A DNA stretch of 64,000 nucleotides from contig NC_079514.1 of assembly GCF_000801105.2 (NCBI RefSeq), positions 29,623,075 to 29,687,074 on the forward strand. The letters are read 5' to 3'. Position numbers and translations under genes: made by a program. Source of the DNA: Raphanus sativus (taxonomy: Eukaryota; Streptophyta; Magnoliopsida; Brassicales; Brassicaceae). Within the stretch, counting starts at the first letter, position 1; each line of letters starts with the position of its first letter. The notes under the pieces were generated by a model, which had not been told where the DNA came from, did not search any database, and saw only the letters and a program-made list of their open reading frames with translations. Shown here piece by piece: positions 10,018-23,597 of this stretch.

Positions 10018-13000
10018 TTGTTAACTTAAAACACCAATGTTATCTTGACTATACGATTGTTTTCATCATCAAATAAAACCAACATCGTACTAGAGGTGAT
10101 TTCTATCAAACAAATCGTAAAAATGTCTAAACCGAAAATGGCCCGAGAAGGTCTAAAACGTGGCCAAAACCCACTTACGATTTTAGACGAAAATGAGCCC
10201 AAACTACAATGACGGTTTATCTAGCACGCACAATAAAACATGATAACATTTTGTGGAATAACCTTCGTTAAATTAAGCTTAAACTTGATAACATTTTATG
10301 GAATAACCTTCGTAAAATAAAACTCGGCAATATTTTACAAAATATCGTTGTAAAGTAAAACAAGGTAGTATTTCATGATACAACATTCGTAGAATAAAAC
10401 TGACAACATTTACGAAAAGAAGACCCTTGTACCTAAATCTCAAAGCAATACGAAAAGATCATAGAAAAAGACTCTCGGATAAGGAAAGAGTTAGAGTGAA
10501 AGCCGAGAAGTAAACCTCGCCCATCCGCCTCTCTCCACGGTCTCACCGTCCTTTCTCTCCTGCCTCCTCTCCCATGACCTCTCGCCAAAACCTCATTACC
10601 CAGTGAGTCTTCCTGATCACCCTCGACATCTCCTGATCACCCCTTGCTATTCCTAAACGCCAAGAGGCCTTCGACAAGATACTTATTCGTTTTCGTAAAA
10701 CCAACGATACATGGACTGAAACCAAGATCGAAAAATATAGATTGACGAAAAAAAAACGCAAGACATGCTTCAGCCTAAACACGTCCAAGAAAGTAGAGAA
10801 ATCCAGGAAGAATCAATATTCTTACTATCTGTAAGGGGTGGACAAACACGAGAAGAGTAAAGGGAAATGAGCAAGAAAAACGGAGAAGAGGTAAACCCAA
10901 ATCTTCGAGAAAACTAAGGTATGTCCGACTTGGAAATTTTTGAAATCTGACTTGTAATTTTCGAACGAAGGTACTAAGAAATAAAAATGCTTTGGAGATT
11001 TCCGTAAACTTTAGGGAATTTAGAATCTAGTTGGATAGTCCAGCGAACTAAGTCTTAGGTGATTTTTTTCTATCTCGATCTATTGTTCCTTAACTGTTCA
11101 TGCACATCTTGCAAACCAATCTAAATTTCGCAAAACTGAGAAACGATCACCATACATACTCAGTTCGCTTCCTAAAGAAAGAAAGAACTAGAGACACGAA
11201 CGTCGTCTTAAAACTGATTTGTTCCTAGCAATTTTCTTAAAACCGACATATTACAAGTCGTCAACCTGAAAACCAAAAAACCACAATCTCAAACAAAATA
11301 ACAATCCCAACGTCATCTTTAAATCGACCCAGATTGTCGATCATCCTAATCATAGAAAAAAATGTACAGAACCTTTCAAAATATCGGTTTAGCCATTTTC
11401 TTTTGTAAAAAGCGAGGGAGTAGGTACGTATCATATACTATTGTACTCCCATACTTCAAAAACTTTTTACCTCAGCATCAAGAACCATTTGCGATAAAGA
11501 AAAATCAAGAACATAAGTTGCAGCTAGCACAACAAAGGAAACACTTTCTCCCCGCTCGTTGACTAGATCTACCGCTGGTTGACCGATACGTTCCGCTCGA
11601 GAAACGAATATTTCGTGAGAATGCGTTCAAAAACCTACTAAATAAATTTCATGACTAGATCGTAACAAAGTAAAATTTGGTAAATCTCCATGAGTAACTC
11701 CAGATAACTTTCAACAAAGATCGAAATCAGAGCAGAAACGTTTCTCGTAAAATGTACGGAAACATCGCTACTTTGACATCTCCATACATAGCACCGATTT
11801 ACTACCTTCATAAAACCGGTTACCTATTACTTTCATACAACTAAAACATTTTATACGAAACAAACAACGGGAAAAGAAGACTGCTATCATGTGAAAGGAC
11901 TTCGCAATATAAAAACGTGAATGAGGAAAACCTAATCGTCGCTCGCAAACTAATCCGCGAGAAACACTCTCCATATACTTCTATGAGAATCCTTCTTGTA
12001 AAACATACACGAAAAATACTTCGTACAATCAGATCAAGTCATACAAAGCAACTTCCGAAAATAAACATAACAAGTTTTACGAATAAGTGTTTTTCATATA
12101 GCAAAAAAAGAAGCTGTATGATCCGACTTTGGACGACCAATCTAAACTTTATCTATTCGCATTACAATCTAACAGATCTTATTCTTTAGCTTTGTGGATC
12201 GCTGGATTCTGCCTTTCATTTCCCTCGCTTACATCCGAGCAGGCAATCATCCGCAACTGGCTCCGCATGGGTTTCGTATCAAGTCTCTTAGGCTTTGTCA
12301 TCCTAAAAAAAACGAAACAATTTTCATGTAACTAAAGGAAGCATTATACAGAACATTTATTGTACAATTGAAAACCTAAAGTGAAAGACCGTTTTTTACT
12401 ACCATCGGCTATCTTAACGCGGAAAACTCTGGCATACTTGGCCTATCAATCTCGGCGAACTCTTTTTGGCCCTCTGCCAGTTATGCATTCCTGTAAAAGC
12501 CCGAACCAGGATTTGGAATCTCCTTTAAGAAAAAATATAAAATAACTTGATCTTAGTGTTAACACGAAAGTGTCATGGTCTAATCCTTGACTAACAATGT
12601 TCTCAGCTATACAGCTAAACACAACCTTCATGCCAAGCCAGAACATTTTAGCAAACACCGCTCCATCCAATCACTTAACGGCCAAACGACAATCCGTGAT
12701 TTGTATAAAATGACAAGTGACGATTACGCAAATAATTATCAATTAACCCAGAAACGGAAATCATACGATAAAGTCTTCATAACAAAACTCACTCTTAACA
12801 GCCAAACGGTTAATGGAAAAATTATCATCAATCGACCAAGTTCCATATATCCCACAATTCACTGTAAGCTCGTAATGTTTTACCCATGAAACGCGGCATT
12901 TAAAGAAACATTCCCAACATCTCCTAGAACTATACGAAATATCCTTAAAATACATGAATTAAATCTCAGAATTCCAACTCTTCACAAAGCACAGTGAAGG

Positions 13001-13225
13001 AACACACTTCTTCCCAAGGACAACACAACCCATTTATCCTAAATTCTCGATCATAAATCAAAAAATTTAGCATCCAAACAGAAACAATCGAACATCTGCA
13101 AACATATCAAAACGTTTCTCTGCCGTAAGGTTAAAACAAGATCATTGCGACACCGCAAAACATCTCCGAGTCCGAAAACGTTTCAATCAGAAACGCAGCA
13201 GATATGCTAAATTAACGTTCAAGCT
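10018..13225. repeat. Gene-free decayed retroelement DNA
   Basis: The first about 400 bp is the second copy of the LTR-like sequence seen at 3699. The rest is A-rich DNA full of CGTAAAA/CGAAAA words and has no coding sequence longer than about 100 codons. It resembles the non-coding interior of a large retrotransposon derivative, but I could not find a clear primer-binding site or polypurine tract. Confidence 0.35.
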
Positions 13226-14530
13226 ACTCTCTCAAATAAGAGGTTCAATGTAGTACTTGAGGATCGGATCCACAGGAAGAGTGGACACACAATAGACTAG
13301 GGATATAAGATTAAACTTGGCAATAAATAATATAAAGCGGTAAATAAGAAAGCAATAGATAAGTATGAGAGTAAATAGATGTGATAAGATGTTAGACTTA
13401 GGGTTTCATTCAGGTTATCAGAACTACAATGTATAGATGCTTAGGGTTTGATCCTAGAACTCGATTTCAGTAAGCAAGTAATCCAGCACTCGCATTCAAT
13501 TACTAATCAGATGACTAAGTCTCTGTTCCAGCTCTCGCATGTGAAGAAGGAGCCAGCGTCGAGCGATACTATAGAGTGAGCGTCGATCGATGCTTCCTCA
13601 GACAATAATTAACGCTTTAATCAATTTCTTCACTAGGTTAACTAAACCAGCTCTCACTTGCGCCTAATAAACTAGCTCAGCATGATTAGATTCAGGTAAT
13701 AGACCATTCTCTCGTGTGCGCCAAACTATCTATGATCAGGTTCCTAGTTAATTACTCTAGAAACAAGCAATAAAAAAATCCTGATGAAGAATGAAAATAA
13801 ACCACCCTAGCAATTCTATAAATCACAACTTCATTCAAAACCCTAGGAATCTCTAAACTTAACATGTGAGCTACTCAGACACGATAGCAGAAACACAAAT
13901 CATAGACTGAATACAAATCATATATAAAACAATAATAAAACAAATGAGTTCCAAGAGGACTCTAAAGTAGTTCCTCTCTTCTATCCTAACCTAAAACAAA
14001 GCATAGCCGTTTGAAAACTATAAAAATAGGTATCAAATTATCCAAGGGCATTTTGGTAATTTGTGGTGACTTTTGGGCCCTAGTCGGTCATAAAATAGAC
14101 TCAGCCCGTCTTCTGGCATCAGTTTTGTTTGACACCAAGGTATTAGTGTCGATCGACATCCCTTCATATCCTTAATGGCTTCCTCTCGCGTGTCAGTAGA
14201 CCACTCTTCAGTAAAACGGTCATAACTTCAGATCTAACCGCCAGATGGACTTCAAACCGGTGGCATTGGAAATCTAACTCAAATCTATATCTTGTGTCCA
14301 TATATTCGCTCAATCGTATCATAGAAAGGCCTTCATCCATAGCTAAACTTCTAACACATCTCTACAGTTCTGCACCTCAAATAGCTCCAAGATCACCGAA
14401 GTATCTAGAACGTACCTGAACCTGAAAATACTCCAAACATACTCCAAACACATATAATAGACTCCACAAAATACTTATACCATGGGGTTAAAAGAGGTAA
14501 AATCCATGGTATATCGGCAGCATACAAATG
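13226..14530. mobile_element. Probable LTR-retrotransposon-derived block
   Basis: It contains CTTGAGGATCGGATCCACAG near the left side, two GTCGATCGA-type palindromic motifs (about 13590 and 14150) and a right end CCATGGTATATC. I associate such words with LTR elements of crucifers, but from memory only. No protein domain survives. The boundaries are approximate. Confidence 0.3.
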
Positions 14531-14945
14531 AAAATTTCTATACGAAAAATGCTTTCAGTTAATTCGCTAAACAAACAAACTTCAGTTGCGAAACCTACAC
14601 AAATAAGCCGAAGTATTCCTTGACCACAAGGTCAAACGAGACCTTCACGCTAAACGCGAAAAACTTCTCTAACACATTCTCATAACGTAAAATTTTACTC
14701 GAAAGTGAAATCCAGTTTTTAGTGCCGTGAGACGTCGTAGACACTCAAAGAACCATAGTTCGACGTAAAATATCTTCCTAGATAAAAGTCCTGTCTCGGA
14801 AACTCAATAACTCATATGCACTAACATATTCTCAAACGCACATCCTTTGCGAAGGCTCAAACTCAAACGGTAACACTTACCATTCCGTTTGTAGCTGATC
14901 ACAACAAACGAACTCCAACGTCCTAAACAGACTTAGCCATCTCCC
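14531..14945. other. Repeat-like DNA without a gene
   Basis: A-rich sequence of the same style as 10-13 kb, with no recognisable feature. Confidence 0.4.
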
Positions 14946-15113
14946 CAGGGGCGAATCTAGAAACAAATATAATTGGGGGCACACAATTTTTTTTCACTAC
15001 ATTTTCTTTTTGGATTGGAGGCACTTCTATAGACTTTATAGTATTTGTTAAAGAAAAATAAAAAATTAGACGGTTCACATAACCCCATACGTTGCTCACT
15101 GCGTCCGCCACTG
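14946..15113. mobile_element. hAT-type MITE with perfect 8-bp target-site duplication
   Basis: This 168-bp element has terminal inverted repeats CAGGGGCGAATC (left) and CAGTGGCGGACG (right, read inward). It is flanked by identical 8-bp direct repeats CATCTCCC at 14938-14945 and 15114-15121. An 8-bp duplication with CAG-starting TIRs is the hAT signature. It has no coding capacity. Confidence 0.9.
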
Positions 15114-15121
15114 CATCTCCC

Positions 15122-17084
15122 CCCAGAGATAGGATCTCAGACATCCGACACAAGGATAATAGCATGCTAATAGAAGCAATCCAAGATTTTGGTCTGCACT
15201 TCCAGACGACTTCGAAATTATCTTTGGAGAGATACTCGATTTCTGATTGGTGCAAGTCACATAAGCCGAGAACTTTTGGCAGAATTCAATATTGAAACGG
15301 AATCAGGTCAAAACCGCAACAGGTGATTTAAGCCAAAAATTGATCGAAAACCCTAAACCGATAATAAGCCTATGTCTTGCCTTAATCCCAACACACTGGT
15401 CTTACACATCTCAAGGCATAGTATGAACATACATGTACAAGATTCCAAAATATGTCTCTTCGTCGATATTTGCGCGTCTATGAGACTTCTCTAACACAAG
15501 CCTTCAGATATTATCATCTTACACAACAACAAGTATCACGATCTGCTGAGCATTAGAAATCAGATGACAACTCATACTCTTTCTCTCATCTCCGTTTATG
15601 GATACTCTATACATTTTTAAAAGGAGATAACCCACAAACAGCCTACAAAGCTAGTTTTGAAGCCGAAAAATATCCGATATAAATTCCATCGGCAGCAACA
15701 TGCTTGATAATCTCTACACAACACATAACTAGACCTTAAACGTCTCACTGGAAAACACGTCGTAAGAACTTTAACTTCAAAATGAACTACGAAAGGTTTG
15801 ATCCCTTGAATAGGAGTACATAGACAGCCTTCATAAGATGCAGCCACAATAATAAAAAAGTTTCACCAACGGACTTTTTTAGCCATTGATTATACATAAA
15901 ATCTTACGAGCGATTTTACAGAGATGGGGGGCTAACTATGAGTAACTTTAGTGACAAAGTTATGATAGACCATAGATGTATTTTTGATCTCTTAATTTTC
16001 ATAAACACCCAATAAATATGGTGAGTAAATAATGAAATGATGAGATATAAAAAACTGGAATATAGAATTAAGAGAGCATAAGAAAGCAACTAATAAGGTC
16101 ATGAGCAAAGTCACGAGCCTACCAAAGAGATTAATATGTGAAATCAAAACGAGTAAGGTCACACGCTTATCAAAGAGAAACTAATTATTGATAAAGAAAT
16201 CTCAATCAAACTTGTTTAGCAAAGAGCAATGTCACAATGTTACCAAAGAGGAGTTCCACTTGAGAAACTTTTGCTCACAAACTTTGTATAGATGTCATCT
16301 TCCTCCGTAAAACAATTTCTCCCTAAATTAAAAGATTTGAAAATAGCTCCTCTTGAGTTGTGATGTTTATGTTGCAATGCGACATCGAGATTCAAAATTT
16401 CTTACCAAAAAGCAAGGTCACGAGATTTGTATATGCTTCCTGAAACACCGTTAATTTCTGAGAGACGAACAACGACTAAGATTTCTTGGCGACTCAAAGA
16501 ATAGAAGGTCGTTAAACTTTTTTCGTATTTCAGATTCTTCATACTCTGATCAGTTATTTAAAAGAACAAGCTAAAATTTAATATCGATGGCAATCGATGG
16601 CGAAACTCCCCAAATTTTGAACAAAAAACATAATTTCAATTTACAATCTGACAACTTCCAAACTTACATTTGTAAGTTTAAATATGTTTTAAAGTGTTGA
16701 CATTGAGATTCACTGTGATTTTGACTCCGGCGCCCTCAACGAGTCAGTGTTGAAAGTCTATTATGTCGAGAGAAACATATGAGTTTTCTTTTAAAATGTT
16801 CATTTTTTTCCTATTGATATGTTTGATGATATTATTGACTATTGTGTTTTGATCTATTAGTAAATATTATTTTCTGATTTAAAGTTTACTGTTCTATTTC
16901 TGGGATGAAAACTTAAAAGTAGTTAATAAGGAAAATTGCCCTTATATTTTCGTAAAATAAAAAATGAAATTGAAATAACTTTCGATTCATGGATTTTTCA
17001 TATTATTTTGGTAGAGAAACAAAAAAAAATGTTTGAGACTAAACATATAGTTTAAAAAATGTTAAATAACTAAAAAAATTAGAA
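15122..17084. other. Intergenic repeat-like DNA, no gene seen
   Basis: No conserved coding region is found. A purine run GAGATGGGGGG near 15921-15931 could be a polypurine tract of the decayed LTR element, but no matching LTR follows. Confidence 0.4.
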
Positions 17085-18943
17085 CCGGTTTTGGGTCTGG
17101 TGTACGGCCGGCGCGTGAGCGACCGTGCTGTCACCGGAATCTTCCTCCCCCCATCAGTTAGCTAGTTCTTTGCTTCTTCTTCGACCCCATTCCCCTACCG
17201 CTTTGTCTGAGCTCTGGTTCGGCTTCCATCTTCGATTTCGTCTTTAGCTCGCTGAGACGAAACAGTAGCTCTGCTTATTCTGGAGTTAAGCCGCGGTAGT
17301 GTGAGGGTTTTCGATTGGTGAAGTGGGCTTTTCAGGTTTTCAGAGAAGATCGATTTGAGCTGCTTAGGGTTTTCTTTTTCTTGCTGTCTAGTTTTGTTTC
17401 AGGGATGATAGTTGCGTCTTTCCGGTATGTTATAGCGGCAGATTGGCTATGTGGCCTTGGAAATGCAGGGGGTGATAGAGAATGGTCCTGAGGCATTCCT
17501 GTTGGGTCTTGGTGTTTGGATTCTTGGGCTTGATTACAGCAATGGTGTAAGAAGTGGTGTGCTATTGGTGTGTCTGGTGTGCTGTTGGTGAGGTGGTGTG
17601 GGGAAAGCAGAACATGTCTAACACCTTTGAGAAGATTCAGGTTCTTGGTGCCGCTATCTCTGTGTTATAGAGTCCTTTTCCTGGCCATTGAATACTTATC
17701 TCTTCCAGAGTGTCTTGTGCTTCTCTTGTCCTCGGTGGTTTCGGTTAGTTGAAGCATTATATTGAGGCTGAGGCTGTTAGGTTCTCCTATGAAGGCTCAG
17801 TTGAGAAGGGAGCTTAATCTGAAGGCGTTTGTTTGCTTCTTGGTGGGTGTATTTTAGACTCTCGAGTTTGAATTCTGCTTTGGTACCGTGAACTGAAAGT
17901 TCAGGTAATCGTAGTCTTGTGTGTGAGATGCAATCTAAGTCACACATTGGAGAATTAGACAAGGAGTGTCTAATATATAAAGAGAAGTCCAACTCTAATT
18001 AGTACGAGGCCTTTTGGGATGGAAACCAAAAGTAAATCCATGCGGGCTTGCCATTAAGGCCCAAAGTGGACAATATCGTACTAATCAGATAAAATAGAGT
18101 TGGACATGGGCTAACACAATCCCAACAATTGGTATCAGAGCGGTTGATGAGAAATCTGCAAGAAGAAAAATATCTTTCGAAGTTAAGAATGGAAGGTATA
18201 TGGCAGAGATCAAATCAGAAGATCATGAAACCTTTGTGGAAGAAGAATCTCAAAGGAACGAGATGTTAAAGACGATACATTCTCAAAGAAAACCCTATGA
18301 TTACTGGTACAAGGTGGTGCCAAGATGATCCACTAAAGAAAAAAAAGACACGAGATGAATGTGATCTTTAGTTTGAGGGTGAGAATGTGAGATGCAATAT
18401 ATTTGGAGAATTAGACAAAGAGTGTCTAATGTATAAAGAGAAGTCCAACTCTAATTAGTACGAAGCCTTTTAGGATGGAAACCAAAAAGTAAATCCATGC
18501 GAGCTTACCATTAAAAATCAAAGTAGACAATATCGTACTAATCGGATAAAATATAGTTAGACATGGCTTTCACAATCCCAACATTGTGTTGTTGTGAAAG
18601 CCTTTGCATCGCTGTTTCTCTCTTGTGCAGTTCGCGGCAAGAGGTCCAGCTAATCAAAGCTCAGAAGTCTTATCTCTAGTCTCATTCTCAAGGTTTGTTT
18701 TCTAAGCTGGATGCAAAAGTGAAGACTAATCTATTGCTCGTAATTGGTTCTGTATGTCATCCGTTTGTTTGGGTTTGTGCTTTCCTTCCTATGGGATTTA
18801 GGCTCCCTTTCTATGGGATTTAGTTTCCCTTTTTATGGGATTTAGTTGCTGAGGATATCTACATTCTTCCTTCAGTTCATGTACTAGACTTTGTATTCCA
18901 CTGTTTTAGTCTAATAAAAATCCAACTTGAAGGAAAAAAAAAA
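17085..18943 (+). mobile_element. Candidate poly(A)-tailed retroposon, split by a TRIM
   Basis: A GC-rich 5' part (GTACGGCCGGCGCGTGAGCG near 17101) leads into TG-rich text with no long frame. It ends in CTAATAAAAATCC and an A-run at about 18934-18943. ATTAGAA occurs on both sides (17078-17084 and 18952-18958) and could be a short target duplication. Without the TRIM it would be about 1.2 kb. It could be a Sadhu-like retroposon, a LINE derivative or a retro-pseudogene. The class is not established. Confidence 0.35.
17922..18583 (+). mobile_element. Complete TRIM (terminal-repeat retrotransposon in miniature)
   Basis: The left LTR is 17922-18127 (206 bp) and the right LTR is 18386-18583 (198 bp). 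Both start TGTGAGATGCAAT and end CCCAACA. A primer-binding site TGGTATCAGAGC, complementary to the 3' end of initiator Met-tRNA, lies at 18130-18141. A purine-rich tract (GAGGGTGAGAA) precedes the right LTR. Perfect 5-bp duplications TTGTG flank it (17917-17921 and 18584-18588). At 662 bp with no coding sequence, it depends on enzymes of a full-size LTR retrotransposon. Confidence 0.92.
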
Positions 18944-19098
18944 CTGAAAACATTAGAAATAGATTTTCGTTCAAAAAATTCATTTTTAATTTGTTCACCG
19001 CCAAACAATCACGAAACTATTCCCTCTTTTTTTCTTTCACCTCCGATTCTCTCTTTTTTAATTGCTTCTTCCTCAGTTCTTCTAAGTCAACCGAAACA

Positions 19099-21025
19099 AT
19101 GGCGACTGGAGACGAAATCCAGAACGATAATGAAAACGCTCCACTGTTGCCGGAATCAGAGAGAGAAGGCGAGATTGGTCACGAAGAATTCAACGGAGCT
19201 TCTTTTACCGGAGGGGTTTTCAATCTCGCAACGACGATCATCGGTGCTGGTATCATGGCATTACCTGCAACGATGAAGATCCTCGGACTTGTTCCCGGAG
19301 TCACCATGATCGTTCTTATGGCTATCTTGACTGACTCCACCATTGAGTTCTTGCTTAGGTTCAGCAGAATCGGGAAAACAAGATCTTACGGTGGTTTGAT
19401 GGAAGATTCTTTTGGCAAAACCGGAAAGGTTGTGTTGCAAGTTTCTGTTCTTGTTAGCAACATTGGCGTTTTGATCGTTTACATGATTATCATTGGTACT
19501 ATTTATCTCATCTCTTTTCATATTCGGTTTGGTCATAGTTTCTTGATAGTGTTATAGCTTTTGCTCTTTGTGCATAGTGAGACGAAACATTCGCCTCAAA
19601 CCTCCAAATGTTTAGTGGTTAACTCTGATTTTTTTTTTCTTTGGTTCGGCTTGAAGGTGATGTTTTGGCTGGGAAGGATGTATTTGGAATCCACCATGCT
19701 GGTATCCTTGAAGGATGGTTTGGGGAATATTGGTGGAACACAAGAACTTTTGTTCTTCTAATTACAACTCTCCTTGTCTTTGCTCCATTGACATCTTTCA
19801 AGCGGATTGGCAAGTATTTATGTTTCACAAGCATTTCAAACATTGTGTTGCATATAGTTCTTAGATGAATTCATAACCTCTTAGAATGCAATGGAGAATG
19901 TTATTCTTCAAGTTTTATTGTAAAGGACTTTTGTTTGTTGACATAAGAGTTTACTCAATGATATTAATACTCTTAGAACACACTCAAGAGAGTGAGTCTT
20001 CATGTCTTGTATGCATATCTAATTTCTTTATGCTTCATTCATTGCAGATTCTTTGAGATTCACATCTGCCATATCACTTGCTCTAGCCGTTGTCTTCCTT
20101 GTCATCACCGCAGGAATCGTCGTCACGAAGTTTTTCAGTGGTGGATTGATGATGCCAAGACTCTTACCAAATGTCACTGACTTGTCATCGTTCTGGAAAC
20201 TCTTCACCGTTGTTCCTGTGCTTGTCAATGCATACATCTGTCATTATAATGGTACAACGCTCAGAACGAATCTAGTTAAATTTCACATTTGAAGAATCAA
20301 ACAAGAACACTCATGTTATCCATTTGTTTTTTTTTCAGTCCACAACGTACAGAACGAGCTTGAAGACGCCACTCAGATAAAACCCGTTGTTCGATCAGCT
20401 CTTACAGTGTGCTCTTCTGTTTACATAATGACGAGCTTATTCGGATACCTCTTGTTCGGTGAATCTACCCTTGATGATGTTCTTGCGAACTTTGACACCG
20501 ATCTTAAAATCCCTTTTGGTCCGGTCCTAAATGACGCGGTCAGATTCAGCTACGCAGCTCATCTAATGCTTGTGTTCCCCGTTGTCTTTTACCCTTTGAG
20601 GGTAAACATCGATGGTCTCTTGTTCCCTAAGGCTCCATCGCTTACTACATCAAACCTGAGATTTGGTTCCATCACTGCCGGTCTCATTGCTGTCATCTTT
20701 GTTGGTGCAAACTTCATTCCGAGCATTTGGGATGCTTTCCAGTTCACTGGAGCTACGGCTTCTGTCTGCATCGGTTTCATATTCCCTGCTGCTGTTATCT
20801 TAAAGTAAGTCCATTTGCTTCATAAGAGGAGATTGGTTTTGGAACCTATAAGTGATTTGAATGTATCTCTTGTATTGTAACAGGGATCGTCATAACCAAG
20901 CAACAAAGAGGGACAAGTCTCTAGCCATTTTCGTTATCGTTCTTGCGGTTTTCTCCAATGCAATCGCCATTTACAGTGACGCTTATGCCTTATTCAAGAA
21001 GAACAAATCCACACTTGCAATGTGA
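19099..21025 (+). CDS. Vacuolar amino-acid transporter, AVT6 family
   Basis: A 453-aa protein of the amino acid/auxin permease (Aa_trans) family. Exons are 19099-19495, 19657-19809, 20048-20251, 20339-20804 and 20884-21025, and the phases agree at every junction. The acidic N-terminus (about 45 aa) is followed by GGVFNLATTIIGAGIMALPA, the typical first membrane helix with its glycine-rich substrate loop. About ten more hydrophobic helices run to the C-terminus. AVT6 proteins of Arabidopsis export acidic amino acids from the vacuole; substrate here is inferred. Intron 2 (19810-20047) starts with GC instead of GT (G|GCAAGTATTT). The start is the first ATG, in a clean ACAATGGC context. It converges with the CysRS gene. 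The best Arabidopsis counterpart by neighbourhood is At5g38820 (AVT6B). Confidence 0.92.
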
Positions 21026-21407
21026 CCACATGGTGATTTTGTTTCCTTCTCTTTATACGTGAAACCAAATATAAAGAGTTTTATTGGGGGTGATAAGATG
21101 TCTTTAGATGATAACTTGAGAAATGAATGATGTTCTTGAGAAACGGAAGATCTTCATGGATAATACACCTGTCATTGTGAACAAACTAGAACATGTAATA
21201 CCCAAAGTAACATTCAGTCACAATTGATATAATTGTCATTGTGAATATTCAGATACGAACAAAACAGCAACAAGCGGTCTATTAGGAGTCATTGTGACAA
21301 CTCTAAAAACAGAGTAGTAAAGAGGGAGTCTTAAAAAAAGGCTAAAGAAGAAGAATGAGAGAGATGAAGAAAGTGTTGACTCGGGCTCCATCTCACTGTT
21401 CTTTTGC
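21026..21407. other. Spacer between two converging 3' ends
   Basis: It holds the 3' UTRs of the AVT6-like gene (+) and the CysRS gene (-). No other feature is seen. Confidence 0.7.
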
Positions 21408-23597
21408 TTAATCACTGGAATTAGCCTGAAGAGGGAAGCATGGTCTCCACACAGTTTCTTTGCCAATATCCATCAATGCTATTCCTTTAACCGTCAGTTC
21501 TGCTCTAATCTGATCACTTTTCTCAAACTCTTTGTTCTTCCTTGCCGTTATCCTTTCTTCTATCTTTTGTGAAATGTCTTCTTCGCTCAATCCTGCCCTT
21601 GTTAGTGTTTTCTGTTTCATTTCTTCCAAAATCTCGGCATAGCTCAGGGTAGTGAGCAAACCAAGCACATCCAGAACTTCCCTTGCTGTTTTCTCAATCT
21701 CAACGAGTGACACAAGCAGTGACATCCTCTGTTTCTTCTGCATTTTCTGCAAAATTTGACAAAACCAGACAAGTTTGGTATTAATGGTTATGAATGTCAA
21801 GAGGCACAAAAAAAATAAGAAGAGTAAAGCAGAAAACCTTGAGCTTGCCAATGGAAGCATTGATGAACTTCAATGCATCTTGGTAAGCACCCGTGAGTAT
21901 ATGGGCAGTATTCAAATCGTCTAACATCTTTCCTTCAAACTCACTTTTGAGCTTGTTGATGATCTCTTTGGCTTCTGCTGTCTGTTCAGATTTTCCAGAG
22001 TCTTCAGACATTGCTTCTCGATATGGCAGGAGAGCATCATTAAGATCTTGCAATGTCTAGTAAACAAATATCACAAGTTAGAGATGCAATTGAACATAAA
22101 TCATTAGAACTTAAGAGAGGCTAATCAAACTGATGAGTAGTTTTGCAGCACTGCACCTGATAAACATAATACAAAGCTTCCGAGGAACTGTCTAGCTGAG
22201 ACGCTGAGAAGCTCAGAGGAGACCGGTAGTGAGCACTCATCAAGAAGTGCCTCAGAGCCAGTGGATGGTAACTTTCTGTCATCTACACAGATTGTAACAA
22301 AAGAAAGATAAGCCATGAGAACATTCATTTATGATATTTGGAACAAATATGAAACATACTTCTCTGATAGTTTTGAAGTTTTTCTTTGATTTTGCCATCT
22401 TCTCGTTATTGATAGTGACATGCCCATTATGCAACCAGTAATTCACACCACCATCCTCACACGCAGCACATGTCTGAGCAAGCTCATTTTCATGGTGCGG
22501 GAATTTCAAATCTGCACCACCACCATGAATGTCGAACTTGGGAGACAGATAGTGAGCACTCATGGCACTGCACTCGATGTGCCATCCCGGTCTTCCTCGG
22601 CCCCACGGGCTATCCCAACTCGGCTCACCAGGTTTTACAGCCTGCAACAATATTAATGTCCAAACATAAAACTCCAAATCTCAATTAACTGAATCAGAGA
22701 TGAAAGGTTAAAACGAGACCTTCCATAATGCAAAATCAGCAGGGTTACGCTTTCTCGAATCAACCGCAACTCTCTCACCAGCCCGTGTATGTTCCAGCAA
22801 CTGACCCGACAACTTACCATAGTTTGGTGATTTGTCAACAGAGAAGAACACATCGCCGTCCACAGCATACCCACAATCTTTCTCAATGATCTGTGACAGG
22901 ATCATCATAATAATACACATTATTACTGCTATAATTCCAACTCCATCTTCATCTCATTATCAAACCAAAAGATACCTTTTGAATCATGTCTACAATGTGA
23001 TCCATATGGTCGCTGACACGAGGCTGGTGGGTGGGGAGGAGGCACTGAAGAGCACCCATATCTACCAAATACTCCTCGCAAAACCGATTACTCAACTCCA
23101 ACGGTTCCTCTCCATTCTCATTAGCACGTATTATTATCTGCGGACATTGTTAGCCTTCACATGGTTAGACAAAGTTCAGAATTGCATTGAATGGAGTAAA
23201 ACCGCATAAAGACAATAATAATAAGATTCTTTGTATGTTCAAGAAAACGAATACCTTGTCATCAACATCTGTGAAATTCCTGACGAAATTAACTTCATAA
23301 GACAGATGCTTCAAGTATCTGCATAACCAACCAACAACAACTCTTTGATCTAAGATTCGAATCTAAGATTAAATCAAGAAAACCTAATCGATCTAACGGA
23401 TTTCAATTTCAATTAAAGAAGAAACCCTACCTGTAGAGAACGTCGAAGGAAACGGCGGCGCGAGCATGGCCGATGTGGCTGAAATCGTAAGCAGTGATTC
23501 CACAGACGTACAATCCGACTTTGCCGGGGTTGATCGGAGTGAAAACTTCCTTCTGCTGCGTCATCGTGTTGTAGAGCTTCAGTTCCATCTTCTCCGC

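Noticed and set aside
12446..12955. Several 60-100 codon frames at 11-13 kb
   Set aside because: Random frames in A-rich retroelement DNA with no conserved motif.
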